Source: JAXMCI01 sp046349435 (lineage in GTDB: Bacteria; Pseudomonadota; Alphaproteobacteria; Dongiales; Dongiaceae). Taken from it: DNA of 64,000 nucleotides. Under the pieces are notes generated by a model. That model searched no databases, was not told the DNA's origin, and was given only the letters and a program-made list of their open reading frames with translations. How positions within the stretch are numbered: position 1 is the first letter of the stretch; the number at the start of each line of letters is the position of its first letter. The position numbers were made by a program, and so were the translations under genes. Shown here piece after piece: positions 52,744 through 60,918 of this stretch. Where the stretch lies: the NCBI GenBank assembly GCA_046349435.1, contig JAXMCI010000037.1, positions 12,235-76,234 of the forward strand, written 5' to 3'.

Positions 52744-53679
52744 CTAGCCGACCCCGAGCCAGAGGAAGAGCAGCGACAGGGTGACCACCGAGACCAGGGT
52801 GGAGAGCAGGATGACCGCGACGGCGCGCTGCACGTAGATGCCGTATTGCTGGGCCAGGATGAAGACCAGCGAGCCGGTCGGCAGCGCGGCCAGCGTCACC
52901 GCCCAGGCGAGCCAGGCGGCGTCGAGCCCGGCGGCCCGGCCGATCGCCCAGGTGGCGGCCGGCTGGCCGACCAGCTTGACCGCGGTCAGCAGGCTGACCT
53001 CCGGCAGGCTGCGGGCGATGCGCCGGCCGGCCAGGAACAGCCCCATGGCGAACAGCGCCGAGGGCGGCGCCGCGGCGCCGAGCAGGTCGCAGAAGCGGCC
53101 CAGCGGCGTCGGCACCGGCAGGCCCAGCGCCGACCAGGCGATGCCGCCCACCGCCGACAGCACCAGCGGGCTGCGCCCGACCGCCCGCGCCGCGTCGCCG
53201 AGGATGCGGCCGGGGCCGGCGGCGCGCGCCAGGTCGGCCTCGATCAGCGCGATGCCGGCCGCCATCACCACGGCGCCGTTGAGCACGGTGGCGAGCACGC
53301 CGGCGAGCGCCGCCGTCTTGCCGAAGGCGGCGATCAGCAGCGGCAGGCCCATATAGCCGGTGTTGGCGAAGGTCGCGGCCAGCGCCTGCAGCACGAGTGC
53401 GGCGGGCCGCTCCGGCCAGAGGCGGCGGCAGATCAGCGCGGCGGGGATGGCGGCCGCCAGCACGCCGCCGCCATAGGTCGCGAGGAAGGCGGCGTTGAAG
53501 ATGCCGGCGAGCGGCACCCGGGCGGTCGAGACGAAGAACAGCGCCGGCAGCGCGACGAAGTAGACGAAGCGGTTGAGCGCCTCCGAGCTGGCCTCGCCGA
53601 GCAGCCGGAAGCGCCCGCACAGCCAGCCGGCCAGGATGACGCCGAAGACCGGCAGGACGACGTCGAGAATGGCGACCAT
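52744..53679 (-). CDS. AEC-family (auxin-efflux-carrier-like) transporter
   Basis: 311 residues, about ten transmembrane helices in two five-helix halves (VVLPVFGVILAGWLCGR at the start, AVAVILLSTLVSVVTLSLLFLWL at the end). NTGYMGLPLLIAAFG and ALPTGSLVFILAQQYG match the family's conserved N-x-G and helix-break regions. AEC proteins in bacteria export or import organic acids such as malate or malonate. Stands alone, 221 bp from the opgH pair. Confidence 0.9.
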   Translation of the reverse strand: MVAILDVVLPVFGVILAGWLCGRFRLLGEASSEALNRFVYFVALPALFFVSTARVPLAGIFNAAFLATYGGGVLAAAIPAALICRRLWPERPAALVLQALAATFANTGYMGLPLLIAAFGKTAALAGVLATVLNGAVVMAAGIALIEADLARAAGPGRILGDAARAVGRSPLVLSAVGGIAWSALGLPVPTPLGRFCDLLGAAAPPSALFAMGLFLAGRRIARSLPEVSLLTAVKLVGQPAATWAIGRAAGLDAAWLAWAVTLAALPTGSLVFILAQQYGIYVQRAVAVILLSTLVSVVTLSLLFLWLGVG

Positions 53680-53897
53680 GGGGCCGGGAAATTGGCGGCC
53701 ATGGCCGCGCCTGTCGAGCGCGGATCGGGCGGGGCGGCCGGCGCTTTGCGCATGGCCGCCCCCGGCGCGGCGCAGGCTTGGCGGGAACCGGGCCGGCGGC
53801 CGGGCCTTGAGTCGGGCGGGCGGCTCCGCCTACAGTCCGCCCCCGCCTGCCCGCGTGACGGGCCTCCCCTCCCCCCGAGCCCGCGAAGGACCCCGCG

Positions 53898-54302
53898 ATG
53901 ATCTCCCCGCATGCCGCGCTGATCCACACCATGGTGCTGGTGGCCGCCACCGACCAGGAGATGACGGACGCCGAGACCAGCACGATCGGCGACATCATGC
54001 GCAACCTGCCGGCGTTCCACGGCTACGACTTCGACCAGCTCGCCCAGGACGCCCGCAGCTGCGTCGAGCTGCTCGGCCAGGCCGACGGGCTCGACCGCAT
54101 CCTGGACCGCATCAAGCGCGCCCTGCCGCCCAAGCTGCACGAGACCGCCTACGCGCTGGCCTGCGACGTCGCCGCCGCCGACGGGCACGTCACCCAGGAG
54201 GAGGCCCGGCTGCTCGAGCTGATCCGCGACCACCTGCAGATCGAGCGCCTCGCCGCCGCCGCCATCGAGCGCGGCGCCCGGGCGCGCCACCAGACTCTGT
54301 AG
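53898..54302 (+). CDS. TerB-like protein
   Basis: 134 residues, all-helical TerB fold: ALIHTMVLVAATDQEMTDAETSTIGDIM and LACDVAAADGHVTQEEARLLELIRDHL carry the paired acidic D-x-E-M/D-G-H-x-T-x-E-E motifs typical of the family. TerB domains are linked to tellurite resistance and phage or stress responses, though isolated chromosomal copies like this are poorly understood. No other ter gene is in the window. Its 3' end overlaps the antisense open frame of the next gene. Confidence 0.88.
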   Translation: MISPHAALIHTMVLVAATDQEMTDAETSTIGDIMRNLPAFHGYDFDQLAQDARSCVELLGQADGLDRILDRIKRALPPKLHETAYALACDVAAADGHVTQEEARLLELIRDHLQIERLAAAAIERGARARHQTL

Positions 54303-55222
54303 CGCCGCCGGGCGCGGCCGCGCCGGGCGCGACCGCGAAACGGGCGAATCCGAGCGATCCACCCCATGCCCGGCGGGCCGCCCGCCGGAAACCTCGCCGG
54401 ACTCCTCGCGGGGCGGCGCCCGGCGAGCGCCGCCGCGAGCGCGGTCCAGCGCCGGCCGCAGGCCGCCGCCTCGGCGCGCAGCCCGATCGCCGCGGCGCTG
54501 CGGTGCCCGTGCCGCAGCCGGGCGCGGCGCGCCCGCTCCCGCCCGCCGGGCGTCGCCGGGCCAGGGCTGTTCCCGCCATGCATGCGGCAGCGCCCGTTGG
54601 CCATGGCCGGCTGGCGGCAGGCGCCGCCCGCCCGCGTGCGCGCGCCGCAGCGCGCGACGGCGGCGAGGTCACCGGAGGGATTGCCGTTGCGCAGCCGGCC
54701 GGGGTGGGCGGGGGACGCGGCCTCGACGGCATCGGCGGCCGAGGCCGGCGCGAGGTCGGCGCCGCCGGCAGACCCGCCGGAGCCGGCCGCCTGCGGCGTG
54801 CCGCCACCGGGCGAGCCACTGCCGCCGGCCCCGCCCCCGGGCCCGTTGTCGTCGGGGATCCCCCAGGCGAGCCGGACGACCTTCTCGATGATGCCGGTCT
54901 TGCCCCGCAGCTTGTGCAGCGCCATGACGCCGACGCGATAGCGCTCCATCATCCGCGCCACCACCGCGGCCAGCCGCGCCGCCTCGATGCCCGAGCGCCC
55001 GTCGCCGCCGCCCGGCCCCAGCTCGTCGATCATCGCGTCGAGCCGCGCCGCCAGCCGCATCGACAGCCGGTGGGTCGCCGCCAGCTCGTGCCCGAGCAAC
55101 GCAGCCAGCGTACGACCGACCGCAGTCGGCTCCGCCGCCGCGGCCGCGAGCTCGGCGACGCCGACGTGTTCCGCAAGATACAGGCATTTCTCGACGATGG
55201 GATGGGTCGGGTCCTTGGCCAT
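54149..55222 (-). CDS. HGG-motif protein with helical N-terminal domain
   Basis: 357-residue open frame starting at the ATG at 55222. Residues 1-130 are helical (VEKCLYLAEHVGVAELAAAA, RLSMRLAARLDAMIDELG, VVARMMERYRVGVMALHKLRGKTG). After a Gly/Ser linker comes RCGARTRAGGACRQPAMANGRCRMHGG, the Cys/His motif seen in many alphaproteobacterial and phage-linked small proteins, then GPATPGGRERARRARLRHGHRS. The last about 80 residues are Arg/Ser-rich, not family-like, and overlap terB in antisense by 154 bp, so the true gene probably stops near 54400 or contains an indel. Confidence 0.55.
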   Translation of the reverse strand: MAKDPTHPIVEKCLYLAEHVGVAELAAAAAEPTAVGRTLAALLGHELAATHRLSMRLAARLDAMIDELGPGGGDGRSGIEAARLAAVVARMMERYRVGVMALHKLRGKTGIIEKVVRLAWGIPDDNGPGGGAGGSGSPGGGTPQAAGSGGSAGGADLAPASAADAVEAASPAHPGRLRNGNPSGDLAAVARCGARTRAGGACRQPAMANGRCRMHGGNSPGPATPGGRERARRARLRHGHRSAAAIGLRAEAAACGRRWTALAAALAGRRPARSPARFPAGGPPGMGWIARIRPFRGRARRGRARRRYRVWWRARAPRSMAAAARRSICRWSRISSSSRASSWVTCPSAAATSQASA

Positions 55223-55251
55223 GAGGGCGGCTCCGGATTACGCCAATATAT

Positions 55252-55264
55252 ACGTATAATACGT
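55252..55264. promoter_or_regulatory. Inverted repeat over the promoter of the HGG-motif gene
   Basis: ACGTA-TAA-TACGT, within an AT-rich patch (ATATATACGTATAATACGTT) that is exceptional in this GC-rich DNA and sits 30 bp upstream of the ATG at 55222. A -10 (TATTAT or TATACG on the minus strand) overlaps it, so binding there would block transcription. Confidence 0.45.
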
Positions 55265-55382
55265 TAGTTTGACGTCGCCCACAAGAGGAGCGGCGAACGC
55301 GGCCAACATCGTGAAGGAGTTGCTGAACGTATCCGGGGCGACAACGCCCCGGCCTCATGAAGCGGGAAACCGATAAATTCGT

Positions 55383-55733
55383 TCACTCGACGTGACGCGT
55401 CGGCTCCATGCGGTCGTGGAGCACACGGACGATCTCGACGATCCCCGAATGCGTCACACGGAAAAACAGCACATGGACCGGATTCGCGACTGCGACTTCC
55501 TGGCTTTCGTCCCGGCTGTGGCGGACATGGAAACTTCGGAGCCCAGGTGCGAGCTCGGCGCGATCTCTTGTCGAGCGGCCATTCGGATCGGATGCAACGC
55601 GCCGCATCGCGGCGGCAAGGCACGCGCCATAGCGGATACGCGCTTCCTTCCCTCGCACGTCCGCGCTTCTCTGCAGGATCGCGGCGATGTCGGCCTTCGC
55701 CGGCGCGGACAGCCGATACCGCGCCACGGGCAA
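55383..55733 (-). CDS. parE: ParE/RelE-family toxin
   Basis: 116 residues, one ParE fold: ARYRLSAPAKADIAAILQRSADVRG, RYGACLAAAMRRVASDP, GLRSFHVRHSR and VHVLFFRVTHSGIVEIVRVLHDRM. ParE toxins poison DNA gyrase; RelE relatives cleave mRNA, and sequence alone favours ParE because of the ParD-type partner. It starts at a TTG that follows the parD stop directly (a GTG two codons later is an alternative), ensuring less toxin than antitoxin. Confidence 0.9.
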   Translation of the reverse strand: MPVARYRLSAPAKADIAAILQRSADVRGKEARIRYGACLAAAMRRVASDPNGRSTRDRAELAPGLRSFHVRHSRDESQEVAVANPVHVLFFRVTHSGIVEIVRVLHDRMEPTRHVE

Positions 55734-56006
55734 TCAGCGGCTGGGCAAGCCGCCGAGGTCGGCGAGCCAGGCCTCCAGCTCGTCATCTTCCAGGTCGGTG
55801 AAATCGCCGCGCTCGATTGCGGCGACCCCCTGCTGGACCGCCAGCCTCAGCTTCTCGAGCCTGAGCGCCTCATCGGCGCGCCGTTCCTGCAGCGCCAGGA
55901 TGGCATCTCCCACCGCCTCGCTCGCGTTGCCGTACTCGCCCCGCTCGACCACCTCGTCGATGAAGGCGTCCTGCTCGGCGGTCAGGCTGATGTTGCGTCG
56001 GGGCAT
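55734..56006 (-). CDS. parD: ParD-family antitoxin
   Basis: 90 residues. N-terminal ribbon-helix-helix MPRRNISLTAEQDAFIDEVVERGEYGNASEAVGDAILAL binds DNA. The C-terminal half (LRLAVQQGVAAIERGDFTDLEDDELEAWLADLG) wraps the toxin. The order antitoxin-toxin and the zero gap are standard for parDE. Autoregulation is expected from the family; no operator was identified with confidence in the 139 bp upstream. Confidence 0.93.
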   Translation of the reverse strand: MPRRNISLTAEQDAFIDEVVERGEYGNASEAVGDAILALQERRADEALRLEKLRLAVQQGVAAIERGDFTDLEDDELEAWLADLGGLPSR

Positions 56007-56145
56007 CGGCCGGTCTCACTGGTGGCATGGAAAACATAGGAGCTTCGGCGGGGGATGCCAATGCGCGCGACCGCGCCGCCCGGATTGACTCCGACCCCGC
56101 CCTCTTCCAGCCTCCGGCCGGAACCAAGGGAGGCACCGCCGCCAC

Positions 56146-57240
56146 ATGCGCATCACCGCGATCGACATCGTCTGGCTGAGGCTGCCGCTCGGCGCCGAGG
56201 TGGCGGATGCGATGACCGACCTCACGCACTGGGACTTCATCGGCGCCAGGGTGGCGACCGACGGCGGGCCGGTGGGGTGGGGCTACAACTGCACCATCGC
56301 GGAGGGCAGCGAGGCGCTGGTCACGCTGCTGCGGAAGGACCTGGCGCCGCGCTTCGTCGGGCGCGACCCGTTCCTGGTGCGGCGGCTGTGGCAGGAGATC
56401 TATCTCGACCGCCACTTCACCGGCATCACCGGGGTGGCGGTGCAGGGGGTGGCGGCGATCGAGATCGCGCTCTGGGACATCGTCGCCAAGGCGGCCGGGC
56501 TGCCGCTGTGGAAGCTGCTCGGCGGCTATGAGGGCGAGCGGATCCCCGCCTACAGCACCGACGGCGGCTGGCTGGGGTTCAGCGAGGCGCAGCTGGTGGC
56601 CAACGCCAAAGCGGTGCAGGCGGCGGGGTTCCACGGCTTCAAGATGAAGCTGGGCAAGCCGGATCTCGCCGAGGACGTGGCGCGGGTGGCGGCGGTGCGG
56701 CGCGCGGTGGGCCCGGGCTACCGCATCATGGTCGACGCCAACGGGCGGTGGGACTTCGCCACGGCGCGGCGCGCGATCGACGCGGTGTCGGGGTTCGACA
56801 TCTTCTGGTTCGAGGAGCCGCTGCACCCGTTCGACGTGGCCGGGCACGCGGCGCTCGCCCAGGCCACTTCGGTGCCGATCCTGGCGGGCGAGACGATGTA
56901 CGATTTGCGCATGTTCCGCGACTTCATGGTGGCGCGCGCGATGGGGATCGCGCAGCCGGACGTGCTGAAGCTCGGCGGCATCGCGGGGTGGATGGAGGTG
57001 GCGGCGCTGGCGCGGGCCTTCGGGCTGAAGGTGGTGCCGGCGGGGCACAACATGATGCAGCTCGACGCGCAGCTGATGGCGGCGATCCCGCACGGGCTGG
57101 TGATGGAGCACATCCCGTGGCTGCAGCCGGTGTTCGAGCGGCCGGTGCGGGTCGAGGGCGGGTTCGTGCGGGTGCCGCAGGAGCCGGGCGCGGGGACGGA
57201 CGTGAAGGCGGCGGCGATCGGGCGGTACGGGGTGGGGTGA
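56146..57240 (+). CDS. Enolase-superfamily dehydratase/racemase (mandelate racemase type)
   Basis: 364 residues. N-terminal capping domain (MRITAIDIVWLRLPLG) and a TIM barrel. The catalytic pieces are K-x-K in GFKMKLGK (about 166/168), Asp196 in IMVDANGRW, Glu223 in FEEPLHP, Glu249 in AGETMYD and His300 in VPAGHNMM. This is the set for mandelate-racemase-subgroup enzymes that dehydrate sugar acids; exact substrate not predictable. A second gene of the same superfamily begins at 63562, transcribed away from a polyamine-type importer. 139 bp upstream lies parD, divergent. Confidence 0.9.
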   Translation: MRITAIDIVWLRLPLGAEVADAMTDLTHWDFIGARVATDGGPVGWGYNCTIAEGSEALVTLLRKDLAPRFVGRDPFLVRRLWQEIYLDRHFTGITGVAVQGVAAIEIALWDIVAKAAGLPLWKLLGGYEGERIPAYSTDGGWLGFSEAQLVANAKAVQAAGFHGFKMKLGKPDLAEDVARVAAVRRAVGPGYRIMVDANGRWDFATARRAIDAVSGFDIFWFEEPLHPFDVAGHAALAQATSVPILAGETMYDLRMFRDFMVARAMGIAQPDVLKLGGIAGWMEVAALARAFGLKVVPAGHNMMQLDAQLMAAIPHGLVMEHIPWLQPVFERPVRVEGGFVRVPQEPGAGTDVKAAAIGRYGVG

Positions 57241-57564
57241 TCGGTCTCACGCGAAGGCGGGGAGGCGCGAAAGGGACGGGCTGGCGGGGGCGGTGCGGCG
57301 GAGAGGCCGCCGGGTGGCACGCGGAGGCGCGGAGGGCGCGGAGGAGATTGCGACGCGCAATTCCGGGGCGAGCGAACATCATGACGGGCCGGATGGCCGG
57401 AGTCTTTCCCGGAACATTGCGACTGCGTTTCTGCTACAATGAATTGCCGGCAAGTAACAGCCGCGAGCGGATGATGTGAAGAATCGCGCCCGCCGGCGAC
57501 GCCACAGCGGAATGTCATCGTCGGCTCCGGCGGTTCCAGGAACCGAAATGGGGAGGGCAGTTCG
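57241..57564. repeat. Repeat-containing gap (324 bp)
   Basis: Just after the stop come GGTCTCACGCGAAGGCGGGGAGGCGCG and, near 57315-57340, GGCACGCGGAGGCGCGGAGGGCGCGG, both members of the families seen at 14509-14943. The rest, to 57564, contains no gene; GGGGAGGGCAG before 57565 is the ribosome-binding region of the next gene. Confidence 0.6.
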
Positions 57565-57951
57565 ATGGCGAAGAAGAAGCCTTTCGAGAACTCCGACGCG
57601 GCCTATGCCAAGGGCGTCAACTCGGGCGACGCGGCGAGCGTCGCGGCGCTCTACGCCAAGGATGCGGTCTTCATGGCACCCGGCATGCCGGCCTACAAGG
57701 GCACGAAGGGCGTGAAGGCGCAGACCCAGGCGATGATCGATGCCGGCTGGCGCAACTTCAAGCTCAAGTCGATCAAGAGCGGCTCGGACGGCGACCTCGC
57801 CTTCAACATCGGCAAGGTCACGATGGACCAGCCGGCCGGCAGACGCATGACGAGGGTGGCGGGGAAGTACCTGGACATCTATGCCCGCCAGGCCGACGGA
57901 AGCTGGAAGATCGTCGCGACCAGCTACTCGCCGGACACGCCGGCGACGTGA
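57565..57951 (+). CDS. SnoaL-like/DUF4440 NTF2-fold protein
   Basis: 128 residues in one cone-shaped NTF2 fold: AYAKGVNSGDAASVAALYAKDAVFMAPGMP, KGVKAQTQAMIDAGWRNFKL and KYLDIYARQADGSWKIVATSYSPD. Proteins of this group are small-molecule-binding or dehydratase-like; those with the DAA-ALYA-DA-F-PG pattern are often stress-linked and of unknown function. No signal peptide. Followed by a strong hairpin. Confidence 0.88.
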   Translation: MAKKKPFENSDAAYAKGVNSGDAASVAALYAKDAVFMAPGMPAYKGTKGVKAQTQAMIDAGWRNFKLKSIKSGSDGDLAFNIGKVTMDQPAGRRMTRVAGKYLDIYARQADGSWKIVATSYSPDTPAT

Positions 57952-57957
57952 TCGTCC

Positions 57958-57990
57958 CGAAGGGCGCCCTGCCCGGCACGGCGCCCTTCG
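57958..57990 (+). terminator. Hairpin after SnoaL-like gene
   Basis: CGAAGGGCGCC / GGCGCCCTTCG, 11-bp perfect stem with an 11-base loop, 6 bp after the stop codon. No T tract. Confidence 0.55.
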
Positions 57991-58259
57991 TGGGAGAGAT
58001 CGCGCCGACCTCGTGCCTCGGACAGGGTGCGATGAGGGTCGGGCACCGGACGAGGGCGGCGCGGCCGTGCCGACCTCATCGTGAACACCCTGCCGGGTCC
58101 CGAGCGGAGCGCGCGGCTCGTCCTTCGGCCGACCTTCGGCCGACCGGGAGGGGGACGCCGCGCGACGGGGCGCCACGTTGACGGGAATGCTGTCGTATCT
58201 ATAATGTATCTACATGCGGGCGGCGGCCCGTGACCTCGTCCCCGGTCAGGGAGATCGCC

Positions 58260-58499
58260 ATGCGGAGCGTCGTCGCGAAGTGGGGGAACAGCCTGGCCTT
58301 GCGGCTGCCCCGCAGCCTTGCGGAGGATGCGCGCATGGCGGAGGGGACGCCGATCGACCTGCACGTGGATGGGGAAAAACTGGTCGTCACGGTCGCGCGG
58401 CCGAGGTACAAGCTTTCCGATCTTCTGGACGGCATGGGGGCGCAGACCCGTCATGGCGAAACGGACTGGGGGGAGCCGCGGGGCGACGAGGCGTGGTGA
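58260..58499 (+). CDS. mazE: MazE/AbrB-type antitoxin
   Basis: 79 residues; the ATG at 58260 follows AGGGAGATCGCC and gives the family start MRSVVAKWGNSLALRLPRSLAEDA, a swapped-hairpin AbrB domain. DLHVDGEKLVVTVARPRYKLSDLLDGM follows and is the toxin-binding tail. It sits directly upstream of, and slightly overlaps, the MazF toxin. Autorepression is expected. Confidence 0.9.
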   Translation: MRSVVAKWGNSLALRLPRSLAEDARMAEGTPIDLHVDGEKLVVTVARPRYKLSDLLDGMGAQTRHGETDWGEPRGDEAW

Positions 58500-58848
58500 G
58501 GCGGCCTACCAGCCCGAGCGCGGCCACTTCGTCTTCCTCGACTTCACGCCGCAGGCCGGCACGGAGCAAGCCGGGCGGCGGCCGGCCCTCGTGCTGTCGC
58601 CGCTCGCCTACAACATCGCTTCCGGGCTGGCCCTGGCGTGCCCGGTCACCAGCCAGGTCAAGGGCGGCCCGTTCGAGGTGCCGATTCCTCGCGGCGCGAT
58701 GATCGCGGGCGTGGTGCTCTCCGATCACGTCAGAAGCATCGACTGGCTGGCTCGCAAGGCGTCGTTTCACAGCGTCGCGCCCCGGGATGTCGTGCTGGAG
58801 GTCCTGGCGCGGATCGAGGCCCTGCTGCAGCTCAGCCTCGATCCGTAG
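58453..58848 (+). CDS. mazF: MazF-type endoribonuclease toxin, start probably shifted by an indel
   Basis: Core family sequence YQPERGHFVFLDFTPQAGTEQAGRRPALVLSP, LACPVTSQVKGGPFEVP, GVVLSDHVRSIDW and ARIEALLQL is intact. Homologues begin M-V-R-R-x-Y-(V/Q)P; here GTG GTG AGG CGG CC precedes TAC CAG in the wrong frame, so one base is missing near 58508 and the real start is the GTG at about 58494-58497. As written, the frame can only be entered at the ATG at 58453, inside mazE, adding about 18 unnatural residues. MazF cleaves single-stranded RNA at short motifs. Confidence 0.85.
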   Translation: MAKRTGGSRGATRRGEAAYQPERGHFVFLDFTPQAGTEQAGRRPALVLSPLAYNIASGLALACPVTSQVKGGPFEVPIPRGAMIAGVVLSDHVRSIDWLARKASFHSVAPRDVVLEVLARIEALLQLSLDP

Positions 58849-59247
58849 GGCGGGCGGCGGTGCCCGTCTGGCGGCGCGGCCGTGCCGACCTCGCCCTTCG
58901 ACAAGCTCAGGACGAGGTTCAAATGGCAGGCGTGATCTCTCCGCCCTCATCCTGAGACGAGGCACACCCGGCGGCGCGTGCACCACGGCGCCTGGGTCAC
59001 CCCCCACCCCAGCCCTCCCCCACAAGACCCCACAAGGGGGGAGGGAATCACAGCGCGACTCTCGACTTTCATAGCAGCATGGGGGCCGGCACGGTGCCGG
59101 GCGTGCGCCCTCTTCTCTGCGGCTCCGCGTCTCCGCGTGCCACTCGCGGCGGCGCCGCCACGCGGGGCTGCAAGCCGGCGACGGCCGGTGCGGCCGCCTG
59201 GATCGCCGGGTCGAGCCCGCCGATGACAGGAAGAGCGGCGTGAACCC
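58849..59247. repeat. Repeat-filled gap (399 bp) between convergent mazF and potC
   Basis: Contains the GTGCCGACCTCGCCCTTCGACAAGCTCAGGACGAGG element (58883-58919, about 40 bp identical to 14636-14675), a CCCCAC/GGGGG-type palindrome ending GAGGGAATCA (58999-59052, related to the repeat at 10190-10227), CTCCGCGTCTCCGCGTGCC (59123-59143) and half of the GGATCGCCGGGTCGAGCCC palindrome (59202-59228). No gene. Confidence 0.65.
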
Positions 59248-60045
59248 CTACCGGTCGGCGGTGCCGGCCGGGACGCGCGACGCGCCGCCGACGGCGATGG
59301 AGACGACGACGGTCAGGCCCATGATCAGGGTGACCAGCGCGTTGATCTCCGGGGTGAATCCGACGCGCATCATCGCCCAGAGGCGGATCGGCAGCGTGCT
59401 GTCGTTGCCGACCAGGAAGAGGGTGATCAGGGTCTCGTCGAAGGACAGCGCGAGGCCGAGCACGGCGGCGGTGACCAGCGCGGTGCGCAGATTGGGCAGG
59501 ATGACCAGCCACAGGGTCTGGCGGCGGTTGGCGCCGAGGTCGTAGGCGGCCTCGAAGAGGCTGTCGGAGAGCGACATCAGGCGGGTCAGGATGGTGCGGT
59601 AGACGAGCGCCAGCACGAAGACGGTGTGGCCGATGGTGACGGTGACCAGCGAGCGGTTGAGGCCGATGCCGTGGAACCAGATGAGCAGCGACAGGCCGGT
59701 GATGATCGGCGGCAGCAGGAACGGGATGAAGATCAGCACCTGGTGCAGCTCGCGCAGGCGGCTGCGGCTGCCGCGGTACCAGAGGGCGAAGACGACGCCG
59801 AGCGCCAGCGCGCAGGCGACCGAGCCGAGGCCGACCGACAGGCTGTTGAGCAGCGCGTCGACGATCTTGCCGTTCTGCCAGAGCCGGGCATACCAGGCGA
59901 GCGTCGGGCTGTCCCAGCGCACCTGGCCGCGCTCCAGCGGAAAGAAGGAGGTCAGCATGACGTAGACGAACGGGCCGTAGAGCACCAGCAGGGCGGCCGC
60001 CATGATGGCGGCCAGCACCCAGCGCACCGGGCGCGAGGCGTTCAC
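59248..60045 (-). CDS. potC: Polyamine-type ABC transporter permease, PotC-like
   Basis: 265 residues, about six TM helices, the second permease of a spermidine/putrescine-type importer. The GTG at 60045 overlaps the PotB-like stop (GTGA), so it is coupled. The permease EAA loop reads EAAYDLGANRRQTLWLVILPNL. It has no distinguishing substrate residue. Operon order is potD-potA-potB-potC. Confidence 0.93.
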   Translation of the reverse strand: MNASRPVRWVLAAIMAAALLVLYGPFVYVMLTSFFPLERGQVRWDSPTLAWYARLWQNGKIVDALLNSLSVGLGSVACALALGVVFALWYRGSRSRLRELHQVLIFIPFLLPPIITGLSLLIWFHGIGLNRSLVTVTIGHTVFVLALVYRTILTRLMSLSDSLFEAAYDLGANRRQTLWLVILPNLRTALVTAAVLGLALSFDETLITLFLVGNDSTLPIRLWAMMRVGFTPEINALVTLIMGLTVVVSIAVGGASRVPAGTADR

Positions 60046-60908
60046 CGCGCCGTCCCGCGCTGCCGCCCGGCCCATCCGGCGAGCAGCAGGGCCGCCAGCA
60101 CGACGAGCAGCAGGATGACCGAGAGCGCGGCGCCGAACGGCCAGTTGTAGGCCATGCCGAACTGGCTGTAGACGACGCGGCCGTAGGTGAAGCCGGTGGT
60201 GCCGCCGACCATCTCCGGCGTGACGAAGTCGCCGACCGCCAGCACGAAGGTGAACATCGCGCCGGTCACCGCGCCGGGCAGGCTCAAGGGCAGCTCGACG
60301 CGGCGGAAGGCGTACCAGCGCCGGCCGCCGAGATCGGCGGCGGCGTCGAGCAGCTGGCGCGGGATGCGCTCCAGCGCGACGAAGATCGGCAGCGCGGTGA
60401 AGGGCAGCAGGATCACCGAGAGCGTGATCAGCACGGCGGTGAAGTTGAAGAGGAAGAGGTCGGAGGGCTTGTCGATCAGGCCGAGCCAGATCAGCGTGTT
60501 GTTGAGCACGCCCTTGGTGCCGAGGATGGCCCGGATGGCGTAGATCTTGATGATGTAGCTCATGAAGAGCGGCATGGTGAAGACCAGCGCCAGCACGTAG
60601 CGCAGCCGCCCCTTCAGCCCGGCCAGCAGGTAGGCGCAGGGATAGCCGACGACCAGGGTGATGGCGACGATCTCGAGCGCCAGCAGCACGGTCTTGAGGA
60701 ACAGCGGCAGGTAGATCGCGTCGTCGAAGAAGCGGGCGTAGTTGCGCAGGGTCGGCTGGTAGACGATGCGGTCGGCCTCGACATAGAAGAAGCTGTGGGC
60801 GAGGAAGGCGAGTAGCGGCAGCAGCACGAGCAGCACCGGCAGGCCCCAGACCAGCCCGAGCCAGGCGGCCCGGCGCCAGGCGGCCCCTGCCCTGCCGCGG
60901 CGCGTCAT
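60042..60908 (-). CDS. potB: Polyamine-type ABC transporter permease, PotB-like
   Basis: 288 residues; six TM helices beginning LVWGLPVLLVLLPLLAFLAHSFF. The EAA loop is DAAADLGGRRWYAFRRVELPLSLPG. FVTPEMVGG is the conserved PotB-class segment. The ATG at 60908 lies 10 bp after the ATPase gene. Acts with PotC-like permease and PotA-like ATPase to import the ligand delivered by the binding protein at 62305-63354. Confidence 0.93.
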   Translation of the reverse strand: MTRRGRAGAAWRRAAWLGLVWGLPVLLVLLPLLAFLAHSFFYVEADRIVYQPTLRNYARFFDDAIYLPLFLKTVLLALEIVAITLVVGYPCAYLLAGLKGRLRYVLALVFTMPLFMSYIIKIYAIRAILGTKGVLNNTLIWLGLIDKPSDLFLFNFTAVLITLSVILLPFTALPIFVALERIPRQLLDAAADLGGRRWYAFRRVELPLSLPGAVTGAMFTFVLAVGDFVTPEMVGGTTGFTYGRVVYSQFGMAYNWPFGAALSVILLLVVLAALLLAGWAGRQRGTAR

Positions 60909-60918
60909 GCCGGCGGCC

